64,000 nucleotides of DNA from Apus apus. Lineage: Eukaryota > Chordata > Aves > Apodiformes > Apodidae. Made by a program: the position numbers and the translations under genes. Under the pieces are notes generated by a model. The model searched no databases. It worked only from the letters and a program-made list of their open reading frames with translations, and had not been told where the DNA came from. The stretch's first letter is position 1, and each line of letters begins with the position of its first letter. Positions 13,730 to 32,107 of this stretch are shown here, piece by piece. The DNA is taken from positions 19,697,241 through 19,761,240 of the forward strand of contig NC_067285.1 of NCBI RefSeq assembly GCF_020740795.1. The letters are read 5' to 3'.

Positions 13730-14011
13730 GCTTGCAGTGAAAGGACAAGGGGTAATGGTTTAAAGCTGAAAGAAGAGAGATTTAGGTTAGAGACCAGGTG
13801 TAAATTCTTCAGTGTAAGGGTGGTGAGACACTGGAACAGGCTGCCCAGAGATGTTGTGGGGGCTCCATCCCTGAAGGTGTTCAAGGGCAGGTTGGATGGG
13901 GCTCTGAACGCAGCCTGTTCTAGTGGGAGGTGTCCCTGCCCATGCAGGGGAGTTGGAACTCGATGATCTTTAAGGTCCCCTCCAACTCCAGACATTCTGT
14001 GATTCTGTGAT
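13730..14011 (+). mobile_element. CR1 LINE fragment, 3' end of ORF2 plus tail
   Basis: The plus-strand frame encodes the CR1 ORF2 C-terminus (recognisable as RHWNRLPRDVVGAPSLK and then FKGRLDGAL). The 3' UTR block GATGATCTTTAAGGTCCCC and the ATTCTGTGATTCTGTGATTC tail follow. It is 5'-truncated to about 280 bp. It looks younger than the fragment at 745 because the final ORF2 segment still reads open. Confidence 0.93.
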
Positions 14012-15063
14012 TCAGTGTGCAGAGAAAAAGAGGGACTGACAGAAGACACTGACACCCATTTAGTCCTTGCCTGCTATCGACTTGTGCTGGGCAGACACTC
14101 GAGTGTCTGAGGTGAAGAGCGAGAAAGTGATTAGAGTGCAACCAGAGCCTACGGAGTGATGGGGAAGGGCTCTTCTATGGGGCAAGATCTATCCAGGCAG
14201 CATAGATATGGAGACTTCTCACCCTTCAATCTGTTTCAAATAGAGCTGTCCAGGGAGATTTTTGCTACAGATTAACTACATTTGACCATTTTCTCGACAG
14301 CATTGTCCACTGCATTTTCTTTGAGCATCAGTTTCATAGGTAGGACATATCTGACCTTTGTTAATCAGAGATGAATATGAAAATAATATCCCTTGGCATT
14401 GATTCTCAGAGTGAGTTTGACTTCATATTAAATACTCAATATTAATTAAACCAATTCTGTTAAGGCTGTTCAGGGTGCCTTTACTTTTCATGGATCTTCA
14501 TACCTTCCATGGATCTTCAACTAGTTTCTAGAAACTTCATGAAGTGAAGGACACTGCAGGATGCTACAGGAATCTGTGGTTTGAGGAGAACCTGTGACCA
14601 TGCAAATGCTATAGACAGTATGATTTGTCTGGTTAAAACATCACATTATGACAAGTTGAGTGTATTCCTCAAAATCTTCATGTGTAACCTGGGTACAATT
14701 GCATAATTACATTCCAGAAATGGAGGTGAAATGCCTGGGAAGAACATGAAGCGATGCCCTTTTTCAGCCACAATACCTCCCTCCATTGTGCTCAGATACT
14801 GGAGTGGCTGGCAGATACCAACCTATGCATGAGGACAAAAAGCAGAAGTCTAAGCATATGCATAGTAGGTACGCTCTAAGTATTTCTGCATTTTGAGTCT
14901 GTTTGACAGCATAAGGATATGATTTCTTTAGTCCTACAGCAATGATTCCTCAAAGGAAAACAAAAAACTCAGTATGCAAACAAGGAGTTCCTTTCTAGTT
15001 TGTCATTCTTATCTGGAGCACATTAATAAGTAATCTCCTATCTCAGCAGGAATAGCGAGACAC

Positions 15064-15108
15064 TATTGGCCAATTTAATCCATGTGCTTTGTTATCATAA
15101 CATATAAA
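15064..15108 (+). promoter_or_regulatory. CYP2 gene core promoter with TATA box
   Basis: A TATAAA at 15103-15108 lies about 66 bp before the ATG at 15174, putting transcription start near 15130-15140 and giving a 5' leader of about 40 nt. The palindrome ATTGGCCAAT at 15064-15073 contains a CCAAT box in both orientations, about 35 bp upstream of the TATA box. This compact layout fits a tissue-regulated (for example hepatic) gene. No nuclear-receptor element was identified with confidence. Confidence 0.6.
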
Positions 15109-15173
15109 TGAGTATGGATTTACAGGGCAGCATCAGGCTTTTCTGACACTTGACTTCTCTTCCTCAGCACAAC

Positions 15174-22500
<7,327 letters not shown>

Positions 22501-23175
22501 CCAAGTGAAGACAGTTGCCAGCTACCAAGCTCATGAAAGCTCTGGTTCAATGACAGTCACTTCCTGGTCTGCTGAGACTGAAACACTTAGACCATTTGCT
22601 ATTTATAGAGATCTTATGGAGATCTTATGGATCACTTATGGAGAGAAACATGCTTACAAAAGAAAATTGCGTGGTGCTTTTACAATCACCACAGCTGGCT
22701 CTGAACAGAGTAGGCAATTGTACAGGGAAGGAGACAGCTTCCTGTACAAAATTATACAGGCTCTCCTCTGCAGGCTCACCTCTCCTCTACCTCACCCAGC
22801 TCAGGTTCCTATCTGGCTCCTGACACCCTGACATATCAGGGTGTGTGGACTAGTGCTCTGAGAGCCCTGCTGCTGCTGCTACTTAATCCTCTCAGCACAA
22901 GATGCTTGTACTCCTGGATTCCAACAGACTCTGCTTGAGGTACCTCTCTCCTCTGAATTTTCAGTTTGTTTGTGGTCTATTTGTAAAGGTAAACATAAAT
23001 CAGTGGTTTCTTTCTGTTAGAAGAGTATCATCTACTGTATTCTTGTCCCAGTACATATTATCCCCTGTGGTGGAGATGGATCAACAGCTGGGCAGATGGG
23101 TCCTCTCCTGGTTGATTATAATGAGAGTTTGTGAAATTAAAATATATATTGCAAAATAAAGAAGAAATACACTGA
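22501..23175 (+). other. CYP2 gene 3' untranslated region
   Basis: Noncoding sequence follows the TAG stop at 22498-22500. The AATAAA at 23155-23160 is the first clear poly(A) hexamer in this stretch and would give a 3' UTR of about 0.67 kb. The boundary is inferred from the hexamer only. Confidence 0.5.
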
Positions 23176-23949
23176 ATTGTTGTTTTTCTGAGATCCCAGA
23201 ACAAAACTTATACTCCCAAATGTCTTCCAAGTCTTGTACATATTTGACTTTCATTTGACTCACTTATATGAAATATATTATGGCTTGAAGACAGAACTGG
23301 CCTATAAAACTTCCACTCTCAGCAACAATGTGGGAGAAGGTTGTACTGATCCTATGAGACCTTCCAGAACCTCAACTGCAGTTACAGAGCTGTCCGTGTG
23401 GCAAAAGAGGCCAAATAAAATAACACTGGGATCTGCCAGTACCATTTACTGCATGAATGGCACCTTGCAGCCTCTTAGCACTTTATGAAGGACATAAAGA
23501 TCACTACAGCAATGTTGCAATCAGGCAAAAACAGATTTTAAAAAGTTTACATGAGTTGCCGAGCACACGTACAGATGTCAGCCTGGCATTTCCTAACTTT
23601 ACTACATTCTCTGCAATGTATAATTTATAGTGACTACAGAGAAGACAGAGCTGAATCTGTGATCTGTGGAAAAAAAGACAGCAACTCTAATATTACCACA
23701 ACAGCCTTACCTGTTTATGTGAAATGGGCACGGCTTCTTTCCTTTCAACATATTCATAAGCTAGATATAACCTGAGGTGGTAGCATGGCATTGCAAAGGC
23801 AAAAGCAAAAAAATGTCACAGAATCACAGTAATATGAATGAATGAAAGAGATATGAAAATATCATCCATTCTATCACTACATATTGAAGAGGATCAACTA
23901 TTAAAAGTCCTCTCTCCAGACGAAAACAAAAAAAAATACTCCATACTGA

Positions 23950-24230
23950 CACTTCAGCTGTGCCATGACTAAAACAGACAGAGCAAATGGCCCCAGGGGC
24001 AGCTTCCCTGTTCCAGACAACTTCCTCTATGCTTAAAGGACAAAGAGGCAGCCAAAAGAAATCAGCAAGAAGACAGCTTTAGCTCCCAGAGACTCCACCA
24101 TGATAGCAGTGGGCTTTGAGATTAGAGGAGAGCTCAAGCTGTGTCCTGGAAGACTCACTTGGTCATCTGTGGTACAAAAAGCAATGCAATGGTAACCAAA
24201 AATTGCTCACAGATCCTTTGGGTTAACTTG
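23950..24230 (-). pseudogene. Decayed CYP2 promoter plus first exon (relic A)
   Basis: Read on the minus strand from an ATG at 24101-24099, the sequence resembles a CYP2 first exon. It has a hydrophobic anchor (MVESLGAKAVFLLISFGCL), then two in-frame stops within the anchor end, then a proline-rich hinge (GKLPLGPFAL) and a broken equivalent of the IGNTLQLK segment. Upstream of the ATG (24102 to about 24230) it stays alignable with the upstream of relic B at 26762-27056, so promoter DNA was duplicated too. I found no exons 2-9 on this strand nearby. It is opposite in orientation to the intact CYP2 gene. It fits the class of isolated leftover P450 exons ('detritus exons') known in P450 clusters. 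Confidence 0.8.
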
Positions 24231-26761
24231 CTTTAGCACCAAGTAATACTGCCACCTCCTGGAAGACTAAGGATTAAATTTTTTAAAAATTTGCTTAATG
24301 AATAGGATTTTTAGCTCATCAACCTCCGTTAACCACTAAACAGAAAATCATTGCTTAAAAAAAATTAACCATCATTGAAAAATGCTACATCTCCCTGAAG
24401 CCATACTGCTCGCTCTCTCCCTGCCTGCTGGCACTCAGTTGTTGCCTAGACTTTCTCTTCTGCTGGGGCTGTACAGACAATGCATAGCTCGCTCACGTGC
24501 AAGGCTAGGTAGGGCTATATGCATTTTCTATGGCAAACCTGACACAATGTCCTGTCACTTGGTCACATAAAGAAGTGGCTTTCAAACTAGATTAATCCAT
24601 TTGATGCACTGTTGCTATTAGTTCCCAAATACCTCTCACAGAACATAAAGACCTCTTTGAGCTCAAGTTTGTAAGATGCTCCTAAGCAGCTGGGAAGCAG
24701 CAGTCAGCTAGACAAGCACTAATGGAGAAAAGAGCTGGCAAGTTCTCAAACCCACTAAAGTCATCCCAAGTAAGGAACTCAGTGAAACAATCCATGAAGT
24801 AAATAAATGTACTTGAGCACTTTCCCCATAACAGGGCAATAACACTTGCCTGAGCTACAATTATAAATTAACAAGATGTACATAGATTAATTGTATGTCT
24901 GGACATTAAGGACAGATGAGGGTCAAGGGAGATGGGGTGATCAAAGGTGATACGAGCAATTTGGTGTAGTCAGGTATAACATCACCTCAAATATATATAT
25001 ATTTTTTGTTGTTGAAGAGGAAAATATCATGGGCAGAGTACATATCAGAGCCTCATGTGCACATACACATTACATACCCCTTGAAGGCTGTAGGGAATGA
25101 TGCTGAGACATTCGTGAATTTCCACGTAGAAGCTGCATTTAAAAGAAAAAACAGTTTTTATCCACAGCTAACAAGGCTCTGAGCAATTCTCCCAGTTACA
25201 ATTTCAAAGATACATTTTGACCTCTTGGGATGTCAGTGGTCCCTTGACAACTCCATACAGTAGAATGTTTAGCTATATATGACTGTCAAGAGGCAAAAGA
25301 GTTGAAAGTGGCTTTGTATCACACAGGATATTTAAGGTTCACCAGTGCTGCATTATCCAGAGGATGAAGCTCTCTATTTGGATTACTGATGAACATTTCA
25401 GAACTTCAGTTCTGGGACTTGTATTTCTAAATGGATCTTCTGTTTGGCACACAAATACACCAGAGATGTTTTTCACATGGGTCAAAATGGTAATTCACAA
25501 CACTTGCATGCTGTTGGATACACAGAGAGAGAGCAAAGATTCCAACTTTCTGCAGCTGAGGGGCCCAAAGAGAGTTTTCATACTTGTGCTTTTGCCTTTT
25601 CAGGCTCTAATAAGGAGTATACCTCACAAACTCTGAGAGCCACACAGGCTAATCTGAACTCTCTTCCTAGGCTAAAATGTGGCCTCTTTTATAGGAAACA
25701 GCATATGATAACCGCTAGAGATTGTACATGTAGGTTAGAAGCATGAGTAACCAGTATGGACAGTTAAGCTTTTGCAAGGCTTCAGGTTGCACAGTCCATG
25801 CAACATTAGTTGTAGGAAACTTCCAAAGGCAAAAATGAACTGGTTTTTCCATTGGCTTTCACCCTTCAGCTGAAATTTGGCCTCTGTATTTAGGTAAGGT
25901 AGAAAATATTTCCAGCCATAATTCCCAGCTTAAATTATTTTTAGCATCTTTCAAATCAACTTTTTACCTTTAAATTTGAACAGCTATTCACTCTTTTCAG
26001 ATTGATTCTTATTTTCATTTCACATTTAAAACTGTGAACAGTTCATACTATTTTATTGCATGGATTTCCTATATTATGTCTGCACAGCATTGCTCCCTTG
26101 GACTACTCCATATGCAGTGCCTTTAAGTAAAATTCTTCATCTTGCTATCATGTCAGAGATATATGCTTCACCTTTTTTTGGCAGCTTGCCTGAACTTCCT
26201 TTGTTTCTTGTCCAACTCTTTGGAAATGAGGGAGAGAAAGAGGGAATGAGGGCAATAGGCCACTGAGAAAAGTAGTCCTGGCTGTCTTAGAACACACTTG
26301 TCCCACTGGGACAACACATCCAGCTACTAGGGTGGCAAGCTGTGTGAGGATGCCACCACAGCCATCTGCTCTCAGTGCCATAACCCAGACCTTACAGCTA
26401 TCATCAATGACAGCAAGAGACTAGGACTATTTAATGCCAGTGAGCCAAAGGTCTCTCCAGATTCTGCCAGGCTTTGCTCCAATACTAAATGAAACATCAG
26501 CTCTTCCCTCATCTGACTTCTCAGTTACAAGCTCTCCAAAGAACACCTCTGCCTAGGGAGAATCTCACAGGTACCTGTTCCTCTGAAGAACCTCTGGGAG
26601 CATGGTATAAGTCCTTTTCCACTGAACTCTACACCTTTGTCAATCAGTCAGAGCCCATTTCACAGCCTAAGTCCCTACAACACCACTGCACAAACACACT
26701 GTGAACATAGGAACATGCTTCTTACTGAGCTGAAACAAGTTACCAAAAAAGAACACAACTT
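24231..26761. other. Gene-poor DNA between the two CYP2 first-exon relics
   Basis: No coding exon is recognised. I looked by eye on the minus strand for CYP2 exons 2-9 belonging to relic B (helix C WxxxR, I-helix AGTxTT, ExxR, haem loop) and saw none. It contains an (AT)n tract near 24990-25005. Short open frames (such as the 90-codon plus-strand frame at 25364-25636) have no recognisable motif. Confidence 0.5.
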
Positions 26762-27056
26762 TTAAGTTACATCCTTCAGCTGCAGCGTGTTTCCTATGAG
26801 AGGCAACAGAAATGGCTGAGGAGGCAGCTTCCCTGTTTCAGACATCTTCCTCCATGCTGAGCAGACAAGGAGGTAACTAATACAAACCAGCAAGAAAATG
26901 ACTGTGACTCCCAGGGGTTCCACTGCAATATGGAAAAGGGATGTGGGATCAGAAAGGGCTTAAGCTGCATCCCAGAAGCCTCACTTTATGAAGCCTACAG
27001 TAAAGACAAAGTGCAAAGGTAACCAACAGCTGCTCTCATTTCCTCTGGGTTAAACA
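26762..27056 (-). pseudogene. Decayed CYP2 promoter plus first exon (relic B)
   Basis: From 26923 downward on the minus strand, 53 codons read as a near-complete CYP2 first exon. A hydrophobic anchor (VIFLLVCISYLLVCSAW) is followed by GKLPP, a PFLLPLIGN hinge and LQLK, and then a stop at 26762-26764, before the usual exon-1 donor. The start codon position reads GTG instead of ATG. The anchor shares the LLVCIS core with the intact gene at 15174. The upstream flank (26924 to about 27056) aligns with that of relic A, including a shared GGTTACC segment and a GTTAACCC-like block. No later CYP2 exons were found downstream on the same strand, so this is a non-functional isolated exon. Confidence 0.85.
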
Positions 27057-30000
27057 TACTTGTTAGAAAAAATCACTTGCTGCCAACAAACCTGGATGAA
27101 CTGCTTTAAGTCTTTGTGAAATTTAAAAAAGTCAACCTTGTTCTACTATAATATCAGAAAGCAGGGACAAATGTTAATGATTGACAAACCTTGTCATACT
27201 TTCACAGGACACTTATCTTCTGCCTGTTACTGTTGCTTATATTCTTTGCCCTCTAATGATATGCTGCAAATACGACAATATATTTATCTTCAGGCCATTA
27301 TAAACACTTGTGATTAACATTCCATTTGATATCTTCTAACATTTATATTGAACACAGAGTTCTGTTCTGTATTAAAAAATATACTCCATTCTAGAATAGT
27401 TGTTTTTAAGCTGTTGGACATGTTGCAGCTTCCATTAATGATTTAAAAGCCTATTCTGAAGACTCTGTACATCTTCACAAACTACTGCTCTGAAAGTTGG
27501 ATAACTTCAGAATATCCTGTTAGAGCAGCTGGGCAGAACTGTCTCATGTTGCCAGGGAAAAATCCAGCTTTAGAACAGAACACTTCTGTTCCTGCTAAAT
27601 GAACTGTATTTGCCAGGCAAATTTCAGCCCCTGTTTTGCAGTCCAAGTCCTCAAGAACTGCTTCAGCTCTGAAGCAGTTGCATAGACCACTTTGGTAAGA
27701 ATCTTTGCCCCTTGACTCTCACCTGTCAGCCTTCCCTTCCCTCTGTTCTCTTCTGTGTTCTTCCTCTCAATCAGCTGCTGCTTTCTTACTATCTTTTCCC
27801 AAATGAAATGCTGCAGAAGAGAAGGGAAAAAGAGATTTAGTCTTCCCCTGTACCTCCTCTAGAACTTGTCACAGACTCTCCAGGCGAAATGTTTGAACAG
27901 GAACCAAGCTGTGCCTCTGCTTTTGGACCATATATTTCTGCAGTACAATGCTGTTTGCACACATCTAGCTATGTCTCTTCCGTGTTGCTGTGCTCAAAGG
28001 ACTGCCACCCTTGCCACGATTTAAATTCTACAAGTCACACAGAAGGCCCTCTGGTGGAAAGGGGAACGGTTGCTCAGAAACAACCAAGAAAACAGCTGCC
28101 AGCTCTCGGCCTAACCGACATGCCATTGTCACTCAACCTTCTCTAAAATTTCCTCCCAGTAAAAAGCCACTTGTGGGACAAGCTCCTCTTCCCATTTCTG
28201 CTTCTTGGAGGTGGGATATTAGGAATTTGTGAAGCAATTTGCTATTTCTTAGCTTCCTTACCTGAAAACATCAAGCGCTTGCTGGCAATGCATGGCTAGA
28301 TGGATTTCCATCTTCAGAGTTCCTGGAGGATTTCATCTGTGTAGTTTTAAAACAGCATCGTATTTGCCATATGAAGGAAAGCATCTTTTTCTTCCAACAG
28401 GAACAAAATTCGGTCCTTACTTTGCCTTTAGCGCGTTGTGGAAGTTTTTTCTGCTAACACATCGCCCTCTCGTGGCCCTCCTGCAGGCCTGTCAAGGAGA
28501 GACTGTGGGGAAATGCTGTATTATTTTTCTTTGAAATTTTCTATGACCCCAATCACACAGCTTCCTAGACCTTCCAAGAGCACACTGGCTTGCATGTGGT
28601 GAGTGTATCTCTTCATTAAAGCAACTATCAAATGCACCAGTGATTACGATAAGATACAGCTAAGCCAGCAGTTCTACAAAACCAGATCCAAATAGGAGTG
28701 TCACTGGAGTATACTTCAACCACTTCTTGTGCCTGCTCTTTGCCTTACTGTAAACATACAAACCACACACTGGCCCCCTAGCTGTGAAAAGTTAGAGGGG
28801 AGAGGTGGGTTGGGGTGGGCCAGGAAGCTCCATGCAGACTGAGCATTCTCCAGTTGAGGTTAAGCACAGAGGGAACAAGCTATAATGGTTTTACTTTCAC
28901 GAGCCTGGGTTTACCTGTCCGCTGTTGCTCAGTCCCCTTGGCCTTGCAGAGTGAGGAGCAAAACCTGTTAAAAAGAGCTGCATGGATGCAGTCTTAGAGA
29001 CCATCATCCTCTGCTTTCAGACATGTCTTAGGAGACCTGAGATGTGCCGATTAGGACTTACAGCTAGTATGTGTGTATTCCAGAGGGGTGTTTTGTACAG
29101 TCACAATCTGCTCAATCACAAATTTACAGTTCTCTGCTGAGCAGAGGAAAAACTCTAGCCCTTCTGCCCAAACACTCTTGACGATCCTTATATCTAACTT
29201 CTGATTTAGAAAAGCTTTCTGCTGGACTGCAGTCATGTCCATAGCTGCCTTTGGCAAGACAGCATGCTCCAGGCACAGGAAAGTCTTGCTATTGCAAGGG
29301 TGAACTCGATACATTAAACCATGCTTAAGAAGGGTGAGGCACCTAGATGTCTCCTCTTTTAAGATGAGCAACTCTGAAATGTCTTCACTATTGTGTGCCT
29401 TTCCATGTCTCAAGATGAAAAGGTGCCCAACTCAGTCCAAGGCAGTTGGAAGTGCTAGTGGACAGGAACACAAAACAGAGAGGAGACGAAAGCCATGCTA
29501 TTCTCAGCCACTTCAGAAACGTATACAGCAAGGCTGCTGTTATGATTCCAGTGATGGGGAATCCTTCTTACTAATCCTTCAAAACTATCAGTTGTGGCAT
29601 CCCAACTGGAATGCACACAGCATGTGTTAAGGAAAAGGGAGGGTGACTGGGACTCATCTTAAGACAGAGCATACATCCAGTTCTGGACCCACCTTCCATC
29701 TCTGGAGTCTGTTTCCCATTGAGGGTCTGAGTGTATTTACAGTCCACATCTGGTAAGGGAGTGGACTTGCAACTACATTGGCAGTGTGCTGGCACCCAGG
29801 CCATGTTCTGTGTTCAATACTTGATTTGCAGCCTATCTGCCATAAACAGAATTTACCTGGCTTGCTGCCATGTGACAGGACAAGTCACTGGCACTTAGGA
29901 TTTAGTATTATTCTTACCACATGAAGATGATTGCAGTTCTCTAGACAGCAGATGGTCAGCTCTCCATTGTAACCCTTTGGGATACAGGTCTGTCATCCCT

Positions 30001-31525
30001 TCATCTTGGCCTCTGCACCTAGCCAGAGTGCAGGACCAGCTACATCCCTGCAGTGGAGAAGAATCCCTTTGTGTGCCAGCATCTGTGCCTCAAGCATCAT
30101 CTTCCCAGAAAGAGCCAGGAATCCAAGAGAACACAAGGCTGAAAGATCAGTGGTCTTGTTTCAATCCTAGAACAACCTGGTAAGTACTTCAGTGGCTGGC
30201 CAGCCCTACATGATATCCACCTATCCAGAACCATTTCCAACCTGATATGAATCCATAACTTACTGGTCTTAAGAGATGGGAGGAAACTTACAGGACATCA
30301 GGAACTCATGCAAGTGCCATATGCTGTAATGAAAATCCACGGAACAGGGAATCCTCGGATCCAGGGAACAGAGGAGCTCCGAGCAGCACTCTTAAGCTTT
30401 TACATCAGCAGCCAAACATCTGTCATTGTCCTCCACAATAGCAAAGAGAAGTAAGTCTGGCTGAATCACATCCAGCTCTTGTATAATCTATAGATTCATG
30501 AAACACTGGAGAAAAGAGGACTTTTAGACTGTTCAGCACCTTGTGGTACCACTTCCCACAATCAGAGATCACCAAGCAGGCCACTGCTCAGTCTGCCACT
30601 CAAATACCTGTTCCTAGGCACAGAGATCTGGCAGGCTAGATCCTCTTGTCCAGCAGAGCTGCAAACACATCCTGAATCCTGAGAAGATGATTATCTGTTA
30701 GATTTTAAACAGGCTGCTGTACTACATGGTATAATTTCCTCCAACACAGAAATTATATCTCACTTGTTGGTACCTATTTCTGTTGGGTTGGAAAATGTGG
30801 CTATAATAGCAATATTAAAATGCCTAATTTGCTTTCACAGGTAAAAAAGTCATCAGTGAGCAAACTAGAGATAAAATCAATACAGATGCAAATGGCTGGA
30901 TACCTCTGAGAGACTTAAACCTATTTTTTAAAGAAGCTAATTTCAAAAAGGCCTTTCTTCAAAGCAAACTCAACCCTCTCTCTAATCCTGCATCAAGGAC
31001 ATATAGAATAGCATTTTCGTTTTTAAACCCAGGATTTTTAAAATTATGGTGAAGGCTTTTGAAGGTCATCTGCTTCACTGCTTTTAAACAGCACTAAGGA
31101 AAAGTGTCCATCTTGACTATTTACAGTGGCTGTACAGTGACTGACAGCATTATGATCTTTACCATATTAGCACCTGACTAGACATTCTTCCAGTCTATCC
31201 TCAATTATCCTGCAACTCACTCAAAAACCAGCTTGAACTAATCAGGGTTGCTGACTAGTTGCTGAATTAGCAATTTTAAAGTGTTAACCTGGTAGAGCAG
31301 AAGCTTTCTTGTGCTGGCCATGCCTCTTCAAAAACCACTAGCATCAAAATTCATTAGTAAAGTGGAGAAAGAATCTGCTAAGTTAACTGAGCATTTGATA
31401 AAGCAGTGTTTTTTGCAATTTCACCTGAGGTCCAGACAGTCAAAGAACATAATCGTAAGAATATTTGACGCAGAGTTTAAAACATATCATCTTCTGTGAT
31501 CTCCAGTAGCTGGAAGGAGTTTGTC
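27057..31525. other. Intergenic DNA between CYP2 relic B and BLOC1S2
   Basis: No recognisable gene. One unusually long minus-strand open frame is listed separately (29051-29431). A CTCF-like motif in reverse orientation (GCCCTCTCGTGG on the plus strand) lies near 28463-28475. No CR1 tail or LTR pair was recognised here. Confidence 0.5.
29051..29431 (-). other. Unidentified open reading frame, possible exon or chance ORF
   Basis: The minus strand is open for about 127 codons between stop codons at 29432-29434 and 29051-29053. It lacks an ATG near its start (the first in-frame start-like codon is TTG at 29413). Just before the closing stop there is a strong splice-donor match, AGCTGTAAGTCC, so it could be an internal exon. 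A weak acceptor-like ATTTCAG lies near its start. The translation is neither low-complexity nor transmembrane and resembles no family I recognise. The sequence is moderately AT-rich, where a frame this long is somewhat unusual but not rare. I assign no function. Confidence 0.15.
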
Positions 31526-32107
31526 TTTATTAACAGAGCCTTTGAAAAAAATAGACAACTTACATAATCTTTCCAATGGGAATCTGAGATTCCAGAGAGA
31601 CAAATGCAGCAAGTTGTTTTATTGTAAATTTATAATAAATTAGTCTCTCTATTTTAAACAGATAAAGGTGGATACCAAAATTAATAGTTTTCAATACCAT
31701 GCTTGTAACTCCAAAGGCCTGGGATATCTTCCCAATGCAGAGCTCAAGGAAGAAAAAATGAAGTTTAGGTCCTGCTGCTACTAAGGGAAAATGTCTTCAT
31801 GGGTTATGGAGGGTTGTCCATAGATAGAGTATTTCATGTGGGACACAGGACTAAAACACAGACAGCTAATCTCAGCACATGGGTTAGGGGCAGAACACTG
31901 AGGCAACAGAACCTCTTTGGCAGAGGAAAATATTATTCAGCCTTAAGCCTGAATACAGCCAACTGTATTCAATAGGTAAAAAAAGTTACCAGTCTTGATG
32001 TTAGCTGTAATCAAATCCTTGTCAATATACAGAATTGCTGCTGTGCAACATAAACAGAAATCAGTCTGAGTCATAGTCCAACTCCAACTTAAAAGACTGT
32101 TGTAAAT
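31526..32107 (-). other. BLOC1S2: BLOC1S2 3' untranslated region
   Basis: Noncoding DNA follows the BLOC1S2 stop (32108-32110, minus strand). Two minus-strand AATAAA hexamers, at 31618-31623 and 31526-31531, are candidate poly(A) signals and would give a 3' UTR of about 0.5-0.6 kb. More distal ends are possible. Confidence 0.4.

Larger units (their letters stand above)
3311..15060. other. Intergenic DNA between ALOX5 and the CYP2 gene, no gene recognised
   Basis: I find no recognisable protein-coding exon on either strand. All open frames are short (about 110 codons or fewer), lack known motifs, and are not flanked by convincing splice sites. The stretch holds two CR1 tails (8390-8489, 13730-14011), homopolymer and AAAT simple repeats, and two CTCF-like motifs (6784-6798, 10188-10199). 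Distal regulatory elements cannot be excluded. Confidence 0.6.

Noticed and set aside
23815-23885. Possible reversed CR1 tail (TCACAGAATCACAG followed by an ATCATCCATTCTA-like block)
   Set aside because: The tail is suggestive, but the body is too diverged to call by eye.
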